A DNA stretch of 64,000 nucleotides, taken from contig NZ_CP107785.1 in assembly GCF_036345915.1 (NCBI RefSeq), positions 7,874,001 through 7,938,000 on the forward strand, given 5' to 3'. The translations under genes were made by a program, and so were the position numbers. Shown here one piece after another: positions 11,083-19,170 of the stretch (positions are counted from its first letter, which is position 1; each line of letters starts with the position of its first letter). The notes beneath the pieces are model-generated. The model was not told where the DNA came from, made no database searches, and worked only from the letters and a program-made list of their open reading frames with translations. The stretch comes from Nocardia sp. NBC_00565 (lineage in GTDB: Bacteria; Actinomycetota; Actinomycetes; Mycobacteriales; Mycobacteriaceae).

Positions 11083-11364
11083 CGAAACCTCCGTTATGGC
11101 GACTGCCAGCTGTTTGCCGAACGCACAAATATCGCCATACTTATTCGTCACGTTACAAAATAGCGGAGATCTGCGACTATGCCGAATCCCTATCAAGAAA
11201 TCGGACAATTAGGCCGAACTCTTTGTGAGCCAGGCAACATTCGACACGCGACGACATTCGATGGGGAGGCCCGTGCTCGCGCCGCGCACCCAGCGCGCAC
11301 AATGAGGCGGTGCGCAATCAGACGGCCGAGCCGGGCCTGAGCCCGTCCGGTCTGACCAGGACGG

Positions 11365-11518
11365 TCACAGCTGCGCCTCGCTGGCGCTCGGCTCCGCCGC
11401 GACCGATGGTGCTGTGCTGATGGTTCTCTCGCTGCGCTCGATCACAGCTGCGCCTCGCTGGCGCTCGGCTCCGCTGCGACCGATGGTGCTGTGCTGATGG
11501 TTCCCTCGCTGCGCTCGA
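11365..11518 (+). repeat. Tandem duplication of a 77-bp unit
   Basis: Copy 1 is 11365-11441 and copy 2 is 11442-11518; they differ at two positions (CCGCCGC/CCGCTGC and GTTCTC/GTTCCC). Each unit carries an ATG in GCTGATGGTT, and the GTG/ATG in copy 2 (11491/11497) opens the glycosylase reading frame, so the repeat supplies the apparent start. The near-identity of the copies implies a recent duplication or gene conversion. Upstream sequence 11083-11364 holds only an AT-rich probable promoter of the 34-aa gene near 11120-11215. Confidence 0.85.
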
Positions 11519-12411
11519 TCACCACCCAGCGGCCGATCGATCTCGCGCCTACCCTCGCGCCACTGTCGCGCGGCCGCGGCGATCCGTGTCACCAGGTCAC
11601 CCGCGACGGCGCACACTGGCACGCCTCCCGAATGCCGACCGGCCCGGTCACCTACCGCCTGACCCAGCCGGGCCGCGACACGGTGGACGCCCGCGCCTGG
11701 GGCCCCGGCGCCGCCGAATTCCTCGACGGTCTCGACCACATGCTGTGCCTGGACGAGGACCTCTCCGACTTCGCCCCCGAGCATCCGAAGGTCATCGACG
11801 CACACCGCCGCTTCCCCGGACTGCGCATGCTGCGCACCGGCCTCGTCTTCGAGGCCCTGGTGCCCGCTGTGCTGGAACAGAAGGTGCACACCGTATCCGC
11901 CCGCGCCTCCTGGCGAAAACTGGTGCGGCAGTTCGGTTCTCCCGCACCGGGCCCGGCGCCGGCAGGTCTGCTGCTGCCGCCCGACGCCGATACTTGGCGG
12001 CAGATCCCGTCCTGGACCTGGCACCGCGCCAATGTCGGACCGCAGCGTTCGCAGACGATCGTGCGCGCGGCCCGGCTGGCGGATGCGCTGGAGCGAGCGG
12101 CCGCCCAGGATCCCGCCGAGGCCGCGCGTCGGCTGCGGACGCTGCCGGGTATCGGGGTGTGGACCGCCGCTGAGATCGGCCAGCGCGCCTTCGGCGACGC
12201 GGACGCATTATCGGTCGGTGACTACCACCTCGCGGCTATCGTCGGCTGGACCCTACTCGGCGAGCCCATCGACGACGACGCGATGGTCGAATACTTGGAA
12301 CCGCTACGGCCACACCGATATCGGGTCGTTCGCCTGCTGGAGATCAGCGGCCACGCGCACAAGCCGAAGTTCGGCCCGCGCACCCCGCTCACCGATCACA
12401 CCTGGCACTGA
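11491..12411 (+). CDS. AlkA-like DNA-3-methyladenine glycosylase (HhH-GPD)
   Basis: A base-excision repair glycosylase of about 300 aa. The helix-hairpin-helix is LRTLPGIGVWTAAEIGQ and the catalytic aspartate is in SVGDYHLAAIVGW, about residue 244 from GTG 11491. An upstream helical domain contains FEALVPAVLEQKVH, whose Gln/Lys region matches the family. The first ten residues (LMVPSLRSIT) are encoded by the second copy of the 77-bp repeat. The true start could be GTG 11491, ATG 11497 or a later codon; no clear ribosome site decides. It is transcribed away from its neighbours and not in an operon. Confidence 0.85.
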   Translation: MLMVPSLRSITTQRPIDLAPTLAPLSRGRGDPCHQVTRDGAHWHASRMPTGPVTYRLTQPGRDTVDARAWGPGAAEFLDGLDHMLCLDEDLSDFAPEHPKVIDAHRRFPGLRMLRTGLVFEALVPAVLEQKVHTVSARASWRKLVRQFGSPAPGPAPAGLLLPPDADTWRQIPSWTWHRANVGPQRSQTIVRAARLADALERAAAQDPAEAARRLRTLPGIGVWTAAEIGQRAFGDADALSVGDYHLAAIVGWTLLGEPIDDDAMVEYLEPLRPHRYRVVRLLEISGHAHKPKFGPRTPLTDHTWH

Positions 12412-12578
12412 CCGCGGCCGGGCGACTCGCTTGCGCAGACCACTGTCCGTCCGCGTGAATTCGGTTCCTGCGGCTACGTGACGCCGATGCGCAAATGACT
12501 CCGCCGTTACCCAACGCAGGACGCGGATGCAGTCCTTCAGTACCTCCGGCACACCGGGTGAATGAGCCTCGACGGGAC

Positions 12579-12785
12579 TCATAACTGCAGCGCGCGCTCG
12601 TCCAGCACGCATTTGCCCGCCTCGACCAGCGTGCTGCGCGCGGCGCGGCGCACCCGACAGCGGTCGACGGTGCAGTCGATATGTAATTGCATTGCGGCAT
12701 GGGCTTGTTCAGTTGTCAGCACACCAGGGTCGTTACCGCAGGCCAGGAGCGAGGCAACGTGCATATTCAGATTGGTGAGTTGCAT
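12579..12785 (-). CDS. 68-aa conserved-type small protein, downstream member of a coupled pair
   Basis: The start is ATG 12785 with GGAGG six bases upstream; the product starts MQLTNLNMHVASLLACGN and ends LDERALQL. It has four cysteines (CGN, CTVDRC, KCV) and a basic helical middle. Its ATG overlaps the stop of the gene before it by one base (TGATG), which indicates translational coupling. No family was recognised. The pair lies beside a divergent HTH-DUF5753 regulator, so a regulatory or mobile-island role is possible but unproven. Confidence 0.6.
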   Translation of the reverse strand: MQLTNLNMHVASLLACGNDPGVLTTEQAHAAMQLHIDCTVDRCRVRRAARSTLVEAGKCVLDERALQL

Positions 12786-13105
12786 CAGACGACCTCCGCC
12801 CGGCGGCGCACGGATCGGACATGTCGGGAATACCGGGAGATCGGGCCTTCGTCCCAGGGGGCCTGTCGAACCGCCATGCCCAGCGCTTCGAGTGGGGTGA
12901 GGCCGAACGAGTCGGCGAGCTCGCCGACAGCGTCGAACAGCGACGGCACCACCTCGGCAACCTGCAGCGCGGCCACCGCCTGCGCACATGTCAGCTTGCG
13001 GCCCGGCAGATAGGAAACCACCCAGCCCTCCTGTCCGACGGCCCGGGCCCGGTGCGGGGTCAAATCGCTGGTCATCAAGGACGACGCTATGACACTTACA
13101 GCCAT
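12785..13105 (-). CDS. 106-aa small protein, upstream member of a coupled pair
   Basis: ATG 13105 is chosen because GAGGAG lies six bases upstream; ATG 13075 (MTSDLTPHRARAVG) is a weaker alternative. The product is predicted to be helical and contains the stretch LTCAQAVAALQVAEVVPSLF followed by DAVGELADSFGLTPLEALGM. It reads like a compact cytoplasmic helical-bundle protein. Its stop overlaps the next ATG. The gene is divergent from the regulator at 13408. Its function is unknown. Confidence 0.6.
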   Translation of the reverse strand: MAVSVIASSLMTSDLTPHRARAVGQEGWVVSYLPGRKLTCAQAVAALQVAEVVPSLFDAVGELADSFGLTPLEALGMAVRQAPWDEGPISRYSRHVRSVRRRAEVV

Positions 13106-13136
13106 GACTCCTCGTTCCTACGTGCGCGATTCCGGT

Positions 13137-13194
13137 GTGTGCCCGGAGGTTTCGCAGGAGGAGGGGTACGGCGCCTGTTCCGCTCCGGGCACAC
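13137..13194. other. Large hairpin in the divergent spacer
   Basis: Arms GTGTGCCCGGAG (13137-13148) and CTCCGGGCACAC (13183-13194) are perfectly complementary over 12 bp. Inside them CAGG and CCTG can extend the pairing. The element lies between the small-gene pair (start 13105, minus) and the regulator (plus). It could be a leader RNA structure, an attenuator or a cruciform operator. The remaining spacer to 13407 is relatively AT-rich and probably holds the regulator promoter. Confidence 0.5.
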
Positions 13195-13407
13195 TTCCAG
13201 CACACCATCGCGGAAGGCCCAGAACAACGTAGTTGTGGATATCCAAAGTTTTACCGCGAATTCCCAGCACAAAACCCAATCGGGAAGGGAGGATTCTCCA
13301 TAGTGGACGAAAGAGCCCTCTGCCCAAGCGAAGTGACGGGGAACCGAGCTTGTGGGAACGCCCCGGAGCAACCTTTGGGTGTGCATCCGAGCAGAACGGA
13401 GCGTGCG

Positions 13408-14367
13408 GTGTCAGCGAGTTCGGCAAGAGCGTCAGAGAGTTCCGGCAATTACTCGAGGGTGATCGAAGCCTCGGATCGACTATCTCCCGACAGCGCCGCC
13501 TCCACTCTACCCAGGCGCCAGCTCGGCAGGTACCTCCGGGATTGGCGCACCCAGGCCGGCCTCACCATCGCCGAAGCGTCCAGACTGATGGAGTGGGGTG
13601 CAAGTACCTTGCAGCGCTTGGAAAAAGGCCAGGCCGATCGCATCCGCACCATCGATATCCAAGAGCTCTGCCGCATCTACGGCATTCCGGACGAACTCTC
13701 CGACGGCCTCAAGGGCCTCGCACAGCAAGCCGCCGTCAAGAGTTGGTGGCACGCCTATGGCGATCTCATTCCCGAAAACTTCGACGTCTATGTCGGTTTG
13801 GAGGCATCAGCCCAGCAACTCAGCTCTTACCAATCCGAAATGGTCCTCGGCCTATTGCAGACCGCCGACTATGCCAGAGCCCTCAATCGCCTTGGCTATC
13901 CGGACGATTCGGATGCTGAGATCGAGCGCCGCGTGCAATTGCGTCTACAGCGTCAGGCTTTGATCACCAGGAAGGCCGCACCGGCGACGGTGGACGTGGT
14001 GCTGCACGAATCGGTCTTGCGCCGGGTGGTCGGTGGCGCCAAAGTGATGGCGGCGCAGCTACGTCATCTTGCCGATATCGGTACCCAACCCAACGTCACC
14101 CTGCGTATTCTGCCGTTCGCGGCCGGTGTTCCGCTCGGAGTTTCCACCGGACCGTTCACAGTTCTCCGGTTCGGAATCGATGGCAAAGGCCAGCCGATCG
14201 AGCCGCCGGTGGTGTATGCCGAGGGCTTCACGGGGGATCTCTACCTCGAAAGACATGCAGATGTACGGCGGTACGATCGTGCGCACGAGTGCCTCCAGCG
14301 TAGCGCGCTGGATATTCAACCCAGTAGACATCTGCTACGGCAGATCGCGAAGGAGTATGTGGCATGA
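13408..14367 (+). CDS. XRE-type HTH regulator with DUF5753 (copy 1)
   Basis: A regulator of about 319 aa. The HTH is LGRYLRDWRTQAGLTIAEAS to LQRLEKGQADRIRTIDIQEL; a DUF5753 ligand/partner domain follows from SWWHAYGDLIPENFDVYVGL to the end. GTG 13408 has a GGAG nearby. The frame is open further upstream (GTG 13303 has GGGAGG about 10 bp before it), but that extension is absent from the paralogue at 28.7-29.6 kb, which begins directly before the PRRQLGR motif. The stop overlaps the DUF397 start (ATGA). Such pairs are common in Streptomyces and Nocardia (BldB/WhiJ-type systems). Confidence 0.85.
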   Translation: MSASSARASESSGNYSRVIEASDRLSPDSAASTLPRRQLGRYLRDWRTQAGLTIAEASRLMEWGASTLQRLEKGQADRIRTIDIQELCRIYGIPDELSDGLKGLAQQAAVKSWWHAYGDLIPENFDVYVGLEASAQQLSSYQSEMVLGLLQTADYARALNRLGYPDDSDAEIERRVQLRLQRQALITRKAAPATVDVVLHESVLRRVVGGAKVMAAQLRHLADIGTQPNVTLRILPFAAGVPLGVSTGPFTVLRFGIDGKGQPIEPPVVYAEGFTGDLYLERHADVRRYDRAHECLQRSALDIQPSRHLLRQIAKEYVA

Positions 14368-14561
14368 GTATGGATTTGGTTGGCGCGCAGTGGTTCAAGA
14401 GCGCCCGTAGTGGCGCGGGTAAGGACTGCGTCGAGGTCGCCTTCCTCGGCAGCGGTCGGGTCGGCGTGCGTGACAGCAAAAATCCGTGTGGACCCGCCCT
14501 GGTCTTTACCACGGGCGCATGGGATGCGTTCACCGCTGGTGTGGTGGGCGGCGAGTTCTGA
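14364..14561 (+). CDS. DUF397 protein (first of two)
   Basis: A 65-aa protein with the standard DUF397 layout: the opening GAQWFKSARSGAGKDCVEVAF, then VGVRDSKNPCGPALVFT, then WDAFTAGVVGGEF at the C-terminus. It overlaps the HTH-DUF5753 stop by four bases (ATGA), so the two are translated together. DUF397 proteins are small partners of such HTH regulators, as in the WhiJ-type and AbaA-like loci. The molecular role is unproven. Confidence 0.9.
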   Translation: MSMDLVGAQWFKSARSGAGKDCVEVAFLGSGRVGVRDSKNPCGPALVFTTGAWDAFTAGVVGGEF

Positions 14562-14574
14562 GAGGAGTGGCGAC

Positions 14575-14799
14575 GTGAGTGTCAACGAGGGTGCCGCAGT
14601 GGATTTGAGCGGCGCGATCTGGCGCAAGGCCGGCGATGGGACCGGCAAGGACAGTGTGGAGGTCGCACTACTAGACGCCGGTCACGTCGCACTGCGCGAC
14701 GGTAAGGACCCCGACGGGGCGATTCTGGTCTTCACGCCCGGTGAGTGGGCCGCCTTCACCGCGGGCGTGCACGACGGTGAGTTCGATCGTCCCGAGTAG
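14575..14799 (+). CDS. DUF397 protein (second of two)
   Basis: A 74-aa protein from GTG 14575 with AGGAG about 8 bp upstream. It repeats the family pattern with divergence: LSGAIWRKAGDGTGKDSVEVA, HVALRDGKDPDGAILVF and WAAFTAGVHDGEF. The WFKS of the first copy has become WRKA, and the usual D-C-V-E-V is D-S-V-E-V. This points to an older tandem duplication followed by divergence, possibly giving two alternative partners for one regulator. A terminator-like hairpin follows. Confidence 0.85.
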   Translation: MSVNEGAAVDLSGAIWRKAGDGTGKDSVEVALLDAGHVALRDGKDPDGAILVFTPGEWAAFTAGVHDGEFDRPE

Positions 14800-14808
14800 T
14801 GCGAACGG

Positions 14809-14836
14809 CCCGGCGGTTTTGAGGATGCCCGCCGGG
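14809..14836 (+). terminator. Terminator hairpin after the DUF397 pair
   Basis: CCCGGCGG and CCGCCGGG pair perfectly around a 12-nt loop starting TTTT, ten bases after the second DUF397 stop. There is no U-tract, as is usual for actinobacterial terminators. Confidence 0.6.
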
Positions 14837-14900
14837 TCGAGTCACGTGACGGTTTGATCGCCCGGCCAGCCGTACACCATAACCCCATCTATGTGATCAA

Positions 14901-15182
14901 ATGTGCGCGGGAAGATCACGAAACAGTGCAGATTCCACAACGAAAGTGCGTTTGCCAACGGCAATTACGGGTAGACAACAACTTGTGGACCGTGGGCTCA
15001 AGAGTTCCCATCCCCGGTACAAGAAATTGCGGCCGGGCGATTGGGTGGAATGGCTGATCGTGGCACTGCTTTTCGCGGTGTCGGCGGTCGGCGTGTTCGT
15101 ACTGACCGGCTCGTTCCTGTCGGCACTGTTCGTCGGAGTGCTGGTATGGATCGTCGCCGTCGGAGTCGTCGCGTTGTTATAG
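14901..15182 (+). CDS. Small two-helix membrane protein
   Basis: The C-terminal part is two adjacent hydrophobic helices (EWLIVALLFAVSAVGVFVL and FLSALFVGVLVWIVAVGVV) after a basic juxtamembrane stretch RYKKLRPGDW. The N-terminus is uncertain: ATG 14901 has no ribosome site, and GTG 14985 would give a shorter 65-aa protein that keeps both helices. The gene ends just before a strong bidirectional terminator facing sdhB. No function can be assigned. Confidence 0.5.
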   Translation: MCAGRSRNSADSTTKVRLPTAITGRQQLVDRGLKSSHPRYKKLRPGDWVEWLIVALLFAVSAVGVFVLTGSFLSALFVGVLVWIVAVGVVALL

Positions 15183-15193
15183 CGGGTGCGCCG

Positions 15194-15221
15194 ACCGGCC
15201 GGGCAGTAACACCCGGCCGGT
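15194..15221. terminator. Bidirectional terminator
   Basis: A perfect 10-bp stem, ACCGGCCGGG / CCCGGCCGGT with an 8-nt loop, lies between the convergent small membrane-protein gene and the end of the sdh operon, 14 bp past the sdhB stop. Confidence 0.75.
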
Positions 15222-15235
15222 GGTCCGGTAGCTGA

Positions 15236-15982
15236 TCAGCGCCGGAAGAGCTTGTTGCCCAACCAGACCAGCGGATCGTACTTCTTATCCGCCACGCGTT
15301 CCTTCATCGGAATCAGGGCGTTGTCGGTGATCTTGATGTGCTCCGGGCAGACCTCGGTGCAGCATTTGGTGATATTGCAGAGGCCGAGCCCCTGCTCCTC
15401 CTGTGCCAGATCGCGGCGGTCGGCCACATCGAGCGGATGCATCTCCAATTCGGCGATCCGCATCAGGAAGCGCGGACCGGCGAATGCCTCCTTGTTCTCC
15501 TCGTGATCGCGCACCACGTGACAGGTGTCCTGGCACAGGAAGCATTCGATGCATTTGCGGAACTCCTGCGAGCGCTCCACATCGACCTGCTGCATCCGGT
15601 AGTCGCCCGGTTTCAAATCGTCCGGCGGCGTGAAAGACGGTATCTCCCTCGCCTTCTGGTAGTTGAACGACACATCGGTCACCAGATCCCGGATCACCGG
15701 GAAGGTGCGCATCGGTGTGACGGTGATCAGCTCATCGGGCTGGAAGGTCGACATCCGGGTCATACACAGCAGCTTCGGCCGCCCATTCACCTCGGCCGAA
15801 CACGAACCACATTTGCCCGCTTTGCAATTCCACCGCACCGCGAGATCGGGCGCTTGCGTGGCTTGCAGCCGGTGGATGATGTCGAGCACCACCTCGCCCT
15901 CGTTCACCTCGACGGTGAAGTCGTGCAATTCGCCACCGTCGATATCGCCGCGCCACACGCGGAATTTGGCGTCGTAACCCAT
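15236..15982 (-). CDS. sdhB: Succinate dehydrogenase (Sdh1) iron-sulfur subunit
   Basis: The 248-aa electron-transfer subunit moves electrons from the flavoprotein to the membrane anchor. The [2Fe-2S] ligands lie in CKAGKCGSCSAEVNGRPKLLC, and the two further clusters are bound by CIECFLCQDTCHV and CNITKCCTEVCPEH. Size and motifs match mycobacterial Rv0247c. It starts two bases after the sdhA stop and is the last gene of the minus-strand operon. Confidence 0.93.
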   Translation of the reverse strand: MGYDAKFRVWRGDIDGGELHDFTVEVNEGEVVLDIIHRLQATQAPDLAVRWNCKAGKCGSCSAEVNGRPKLLCMTRMSTFQPDELITVTPMRTFPVIRDLVTDVSFNYQKAREIPSFTPPDDLKPGDYRMQQVDVERSQEFRKCIECFLCQDTCHVVRDHEENKEAFAGPRFLMRIAELEMHPLDVADRRDLAQEEQGLGLCNITKCCTEVCPEHIKITDNALIPMKERVADKKYDPLVWLGNKLFRR

Positions 15983-15984
15983 TC

Positions 15985-17925
15985 TTACGCCTCGCCTTCC
16001 GTGGCTGTCACCGAGGTCGCCGGATGGGAGGCGAGATCGGCTTGATTGTAATACTTTTCGAGTTCACCGAGGTCGAAGAGTGAGAGCAGGTCGTCGCGCA
16101 TCGGGATCTGGTCCTCCGGGGTGACGCGCACGCCCGGCACCGGACCGTCCGCGTCGGCCGGATCGATCGCGCACACCAGCAGCTTGTTGCGCCATGCCGG
16201 ATCCATCGTCGGGAAGTCGTCGCGAGTGTGCCCGCCCCGGCTCTCGGTGCGCAAAAGTGCTGCCTGTGCGACACATTCGCTGATCAAGAGCATATTGCGC
16301 AGGTCGAGGGCGAGATGCCAGCCCGGGTTGAACTGCCGATGTCCCTCCACCACGACACCGTCGAAGCGGGTGCGCAATTCGGCGAGACGCTCGACGGCCT
16401 CGCGCAGTTCGTGGTCCTTGCGGATGATGCCGACCAGATCGTTCATCGCCTGCTGCAGATCGGTGTGCAGGGTGTAGGGGTTCTCTCCCGACCCTTCGGC
16501 GGGGGGATCGAACGGTGCCACGGCATCTTTCGCGGCCGTGGCGATATCGGCATCGGTGACGGCGGGCCGCTCGGACAGTTGTTCGACGTAGGTGGCGGCG
16601 CCGAGTCCGGCCCGTCGACCGAAGACCAGCAGGTCCGAGAGCGAATTGCCACCGAGCCGGTTCGAGCCGTGCATACCGCCCGAACACTCACCGGCGGCGA
16701 ACAATCCGAGCACCGTGGCCGCACCGGTATCCGGATCGACCTCGATTCCGCCCATCACGTAGTGGCAGGTCGGGCCGACTTCCATCGGCTCCTTCGTAAT
16801 GTCCACGTCCGCGAGCTCTTTGAACTGATGGTGCATCGAGGGCAGCCGCCGCCGGATCTCCTCGGCGGGCAGCCGCGAGGCGATATCCAGGAATACGCCA
16901 CCGTGTTCGGTGCCCCGGCCCGCCTTCACCTCCGAGTTGATGGCGCGGGCCACCTCGTCGCGGGGCAGCAGATCCGGGGTGCGGCGGGCGGAGTCGTTAT
17001 CGCGCAACCACTGATCGGCCTCATCTTCGGTTTCGGCGTACTGCCCCTTGAAGACCGGCGGGATGTACTCGAACATGAACCGCTTGCCCTCGGAGTTCTT
17101 CAGCACCCCGCCGTCACCGCGCACACCCTCGGTGACGAGGATACCCTTCACGCTGGGCGGCCAGACCATACCGGTCGGATGGAACTGCAGGAACTCCATA
17201 TTGATCAGCGTCGCCCCGGCCCGCAGTGCCAGCGCGTGTCCGTCGCCGGTGTACTCCCACGAGTTGGAGGTGACCTTGTAGGACTTGCCGATACCGCCGG
17301 TGGCCAGCACCACGGCCGGCGTCTCGAACAGGACGAACCGCCCGGACTCGCGCCAGTAGCCGAACGCGCCGGAGATCCGGTCGCCGTCCTTCAACAGTTC
17401 GGTGATGGTGCATTCGGCGAAAACCTTGATGCGCGATTCGTAGTCGCCGGTCTCCGCGAAATCCTCCTGCTGCAGCGACACGATCTTCTGCTGCATGGTG
17501 CGGATGATCTCCAGCCCGGTGCGGTCGCCGACGTGCGCCAGCCGCGGGTAGGTGTGGCCGCCGAAGTTGCGCTGGCTGATCCGGCCGTCGGCGGTCCGAT
17601 CGAACAGCGCCCCATAGGTTTCCAGCTCCCACACCCGGTCGGGGGCCTCCTGGGCGTGCAATTCGGCCATGCGCCAGTTGTTGAGGAACTTGCCACCGCG
17701 CATGGTGTCCTTGAAATGGGTTTGCCAGTTGTCCTTTTCGTTGGCATTACCCATCGAGGCGGCGCAACCGCCCTCGGCCATCACGGTGTGCGCTTTGCCG
17801 AACAACGACTTGCACACCACCGCGACGGAGAGACCGTGTTCGCGTGCTTCGATCACCGCGCGCAGTCCGGCGCCACCGGCACCGATGACGACGACGTCGT
17901 ACTTGTGCCGTTCCACTTCTGGCAT
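15985..17925 (-). CDS. sdhA: Succinate dehydrogenase (Sdh1) flavoprotein subunit
   Basis: A 646-aa catalytic subunit oxidising succinate to fumarate with covalent FAD. The dinucleotide fold is VVVIGAGGAGLRAVIEA. The histidine region is KAHTVMAEGGCAASMGN. The substrate-binding stretch is LQFHPTGMVWPPSVKGILV followed by TEGVRGDGGVLKN, and RTPDLLPRDEVARAI supplies further active-site arginine. A second FAD signature, GGMHGSNRLGGNSLSD, is present. Length fits Rv0248c-type Sdh1 enzymes, which are larger than classical SdhA. It is the middle gene of the operon. Confidence 0.94.
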   Translation of the reverse strand: MPEVERHKYDVVVIGAGGAGLRAVIEAREHGLSVAVVCKSLFGKAHTVMAEGGCAASMGNANEKDNWQTHFKDTMRGGKFLNNWRMAELHAQEAPDRVWELETYGALFDRTADGRISQRNFGGHTYPRLAHVGDRTGLEIIRTMQQKIVSLQQEDFAETGDYESRIKVFAECTITELLKDGDRISGAFGYWRESGRFVLFETPAVVLATGGIGKSYKVTSNSWEYTGDGHALALRAGATLINMEFLQFHPTGMVWPPSVKGILVTEGVRGDGGVLKNSEGKRFMFEYIPPVFKGQYAETEDEADQWLRDNDSARRTPDLLPRDEVARAINSEVKAGRGTEHGGVFLDIASRLPAEEIRRRLPSMHHQFKELADVDITKEPMEVGPTCHYVMGGIEVDPDTGAATVLGLFAAGECSGGMHGSNRLGGNSLSDLLVFGRRAGLGAATYVEQLSERPAVTDADIATAAKDAVAPFDPPAEGSGENPYTLHTDLQQAMNDLVGIIRKDHELREAVERLAELRTRFDGVVVEGHRQFNPGWHLALDLRNMLLISECVAQAALLRTESRGGHTRDDFPTMDPAWRNKLLVCAIDPADADGPVPGVRVTPEDQIPMRDDLLSLFDLGELEKYYNQADLASHPATSVTATEGEA

Positions 17926-17955
17926 GGCCGCGAAACTCCTGGTTTGTGAGGGCGG

Positions 17956-18786
17956 TTAGTTGATGAACCGCAGATCTGAAATCGTGTCGCTGGCAACCAA
18001 CATCACGTAGAAGTCGGTCAGTGCGAGGGTGCCGAGCGTGGTCCAGGCCAACGCCATATGGCGGGTGTTGAGCTTGGACACCTGGGTCCAGAACCAGTAC
18101 CGCGTCGGATGGGCGGAGAAGTGCTTGAGCTTGCCGCCCATGATGTGGCGGCAGGAATGGCAGGACAGGGTGTAGGCCCACAGCAGGATCACGTTGGCGA
18201 GCAGCACGATATTGCCGAGGCCGAAGCCGAACCCGCCGGTCTTGCCGTGGAACGCGGTGATCGCGTCGTAGGTGTTGATCAGCGAAACGAGCACGGCCAC
18301 ATAGAAGAAGTAGCGGTGCGCGTTCTGGATGATCAGCGGCAGCCTGGTCTCGCCGGTGTACTTGGCCTTCGGTTCGGCGACCGCGCACGCGGGCGGGGAG
18401 AACCACACCGCGCGGTAGTAGGCCTTGCGGTAGTAGTAGCAGGTCAGCCGGAATCCGAGCAGGAACGGCAGGACCAGGAAGCCCAGCGGCAGGATCGCGG
18501 GGATGTGGCCGAACCAGGCGCCGAAGTGGGTTGAACCCTCGACGCAGTCGGTGCTCACGCACGGTGAATAGAACGGCGTCAGGTAGTGGTACTCCGGCAC
18601 CCAATATGCCGTTCGCACATACGATCTGATCGTCGCGTAGATGACGAAGGCGGCCAGTCCTATGGCCGTCGCTAGCGGTGGAACCCACCATCGGTCGGTG
18701 CGCAGTGTGCGCACGGAGATGGCGGCCCTGGTCTTGCTGAAGACGCCGGTTCCCGTTTCCGGGCTGGCGGTCGGTGCGGCACTCAC
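17956..18786 (-). CDS. sdhC: Succinate dehydrogenase (Sdh1) membrane anchor
   Basis: A 276-aa quinone-reducing membrane subunit with about five helices (WWVPPLATAIGLAAFVIYA, PLGFLVLPFLLGFRL, FFYVAVLVSLINTY, GNIVLLANVILLWAY and a C-terminal helix). The motif CHSCRH at residues 209-214 sits at the end of a helix. Mycobacterial Sdh1 anchors are reported to hold a membrane-embedded Rieske-type [2Fe-2S] cluster instead of heme, and this Cys/His arrangement would fit. GTG 18786 (VSAAPTASPE) with GCGAGG upstream is chosen over the ATG at 18861. It is the first gene of the operon. Confidence 0.88.
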   Translation of the reverse strand: MSAAPTASPETGTGVFSKTRAAISVRTLRTDRWWVPPLATAIGLAAFVIYATIRSYVRTAYWVPEYHYLTPFYSPCVSTDCVEGSTHFGAWFGHIPAILPLGFLVLPFLLGFRLTCYYYRKAYYRAVWFSPPACAVAEPKAKYTGETRLPLIIQNAHRYFFYVAVLVSLINTYDAITAFHGKTGGFGFGLGNIVLLANVILLWAYTLSCHSCRHIMGGKLKHFSAHPTRYWFWTQVSKLNTRHMALAWTTLGTLALTDFYVMLVASDTISDLRFIN

Positions 18787-19170
18787 AGGTGGATGCCTCG
18801 CTGATCTGCTGTGCGGACGGTCCCCGTGACCTCCGCAATCGAATGTGATGCTGAGCACCATACGACACCCCCGCTATCGCGCAGCGGGGTCCTGCCAAAC
18901 CTGACCCACCCTCAGGTCCGTGATTTCCGCCACATTCGATCTAGGTTTGCCCTCCGCGCCCGGTGCGAGCCGACTGCGAACCCTTCGAACTCGCCTGCCC
19001 GGAACATGATTCGAGCGAGGCCGCCGGTCCGGAATCCAGTGGTCGAATTTCGGCCGCACGAACGTCACACGGCGGCAATAAATCTATGGTCACCTTTCCT
19101 GGAGATTCGCCCGCTGACGTGCGCTGATACGACCGTCGCACGGCTGAGCCCGGGGAAGGGAGACACCGAT
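18787..19170. other. Divergent promoter region between sdh operon and thiolase
   Basis: About 380 bp with no convincing gene. Frames are open on both strands as extensions of the flanking genes, but the ribosome sites favour the internal starts at 18786 and 19171. Both promoters must lie here. I found no strong palindrome. Confidence 0.5.

Noticed and set aside
11365..11518. Insertion sequence or attachment site
   Set aside because: It is a simple direct duplication with no terminal inverted repeats, transposase or integrase nearby.
16228..17949. A 573-aa open frame opposite sdhA
   Set aside because: Shadow of the flavoprotein gene.
18811..19170. N-terminal extension of the thiolase by 120 residues
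   Set aside because: It covers the divergent promoter, has no homology, and ATG 19171 has a good ribosome site.
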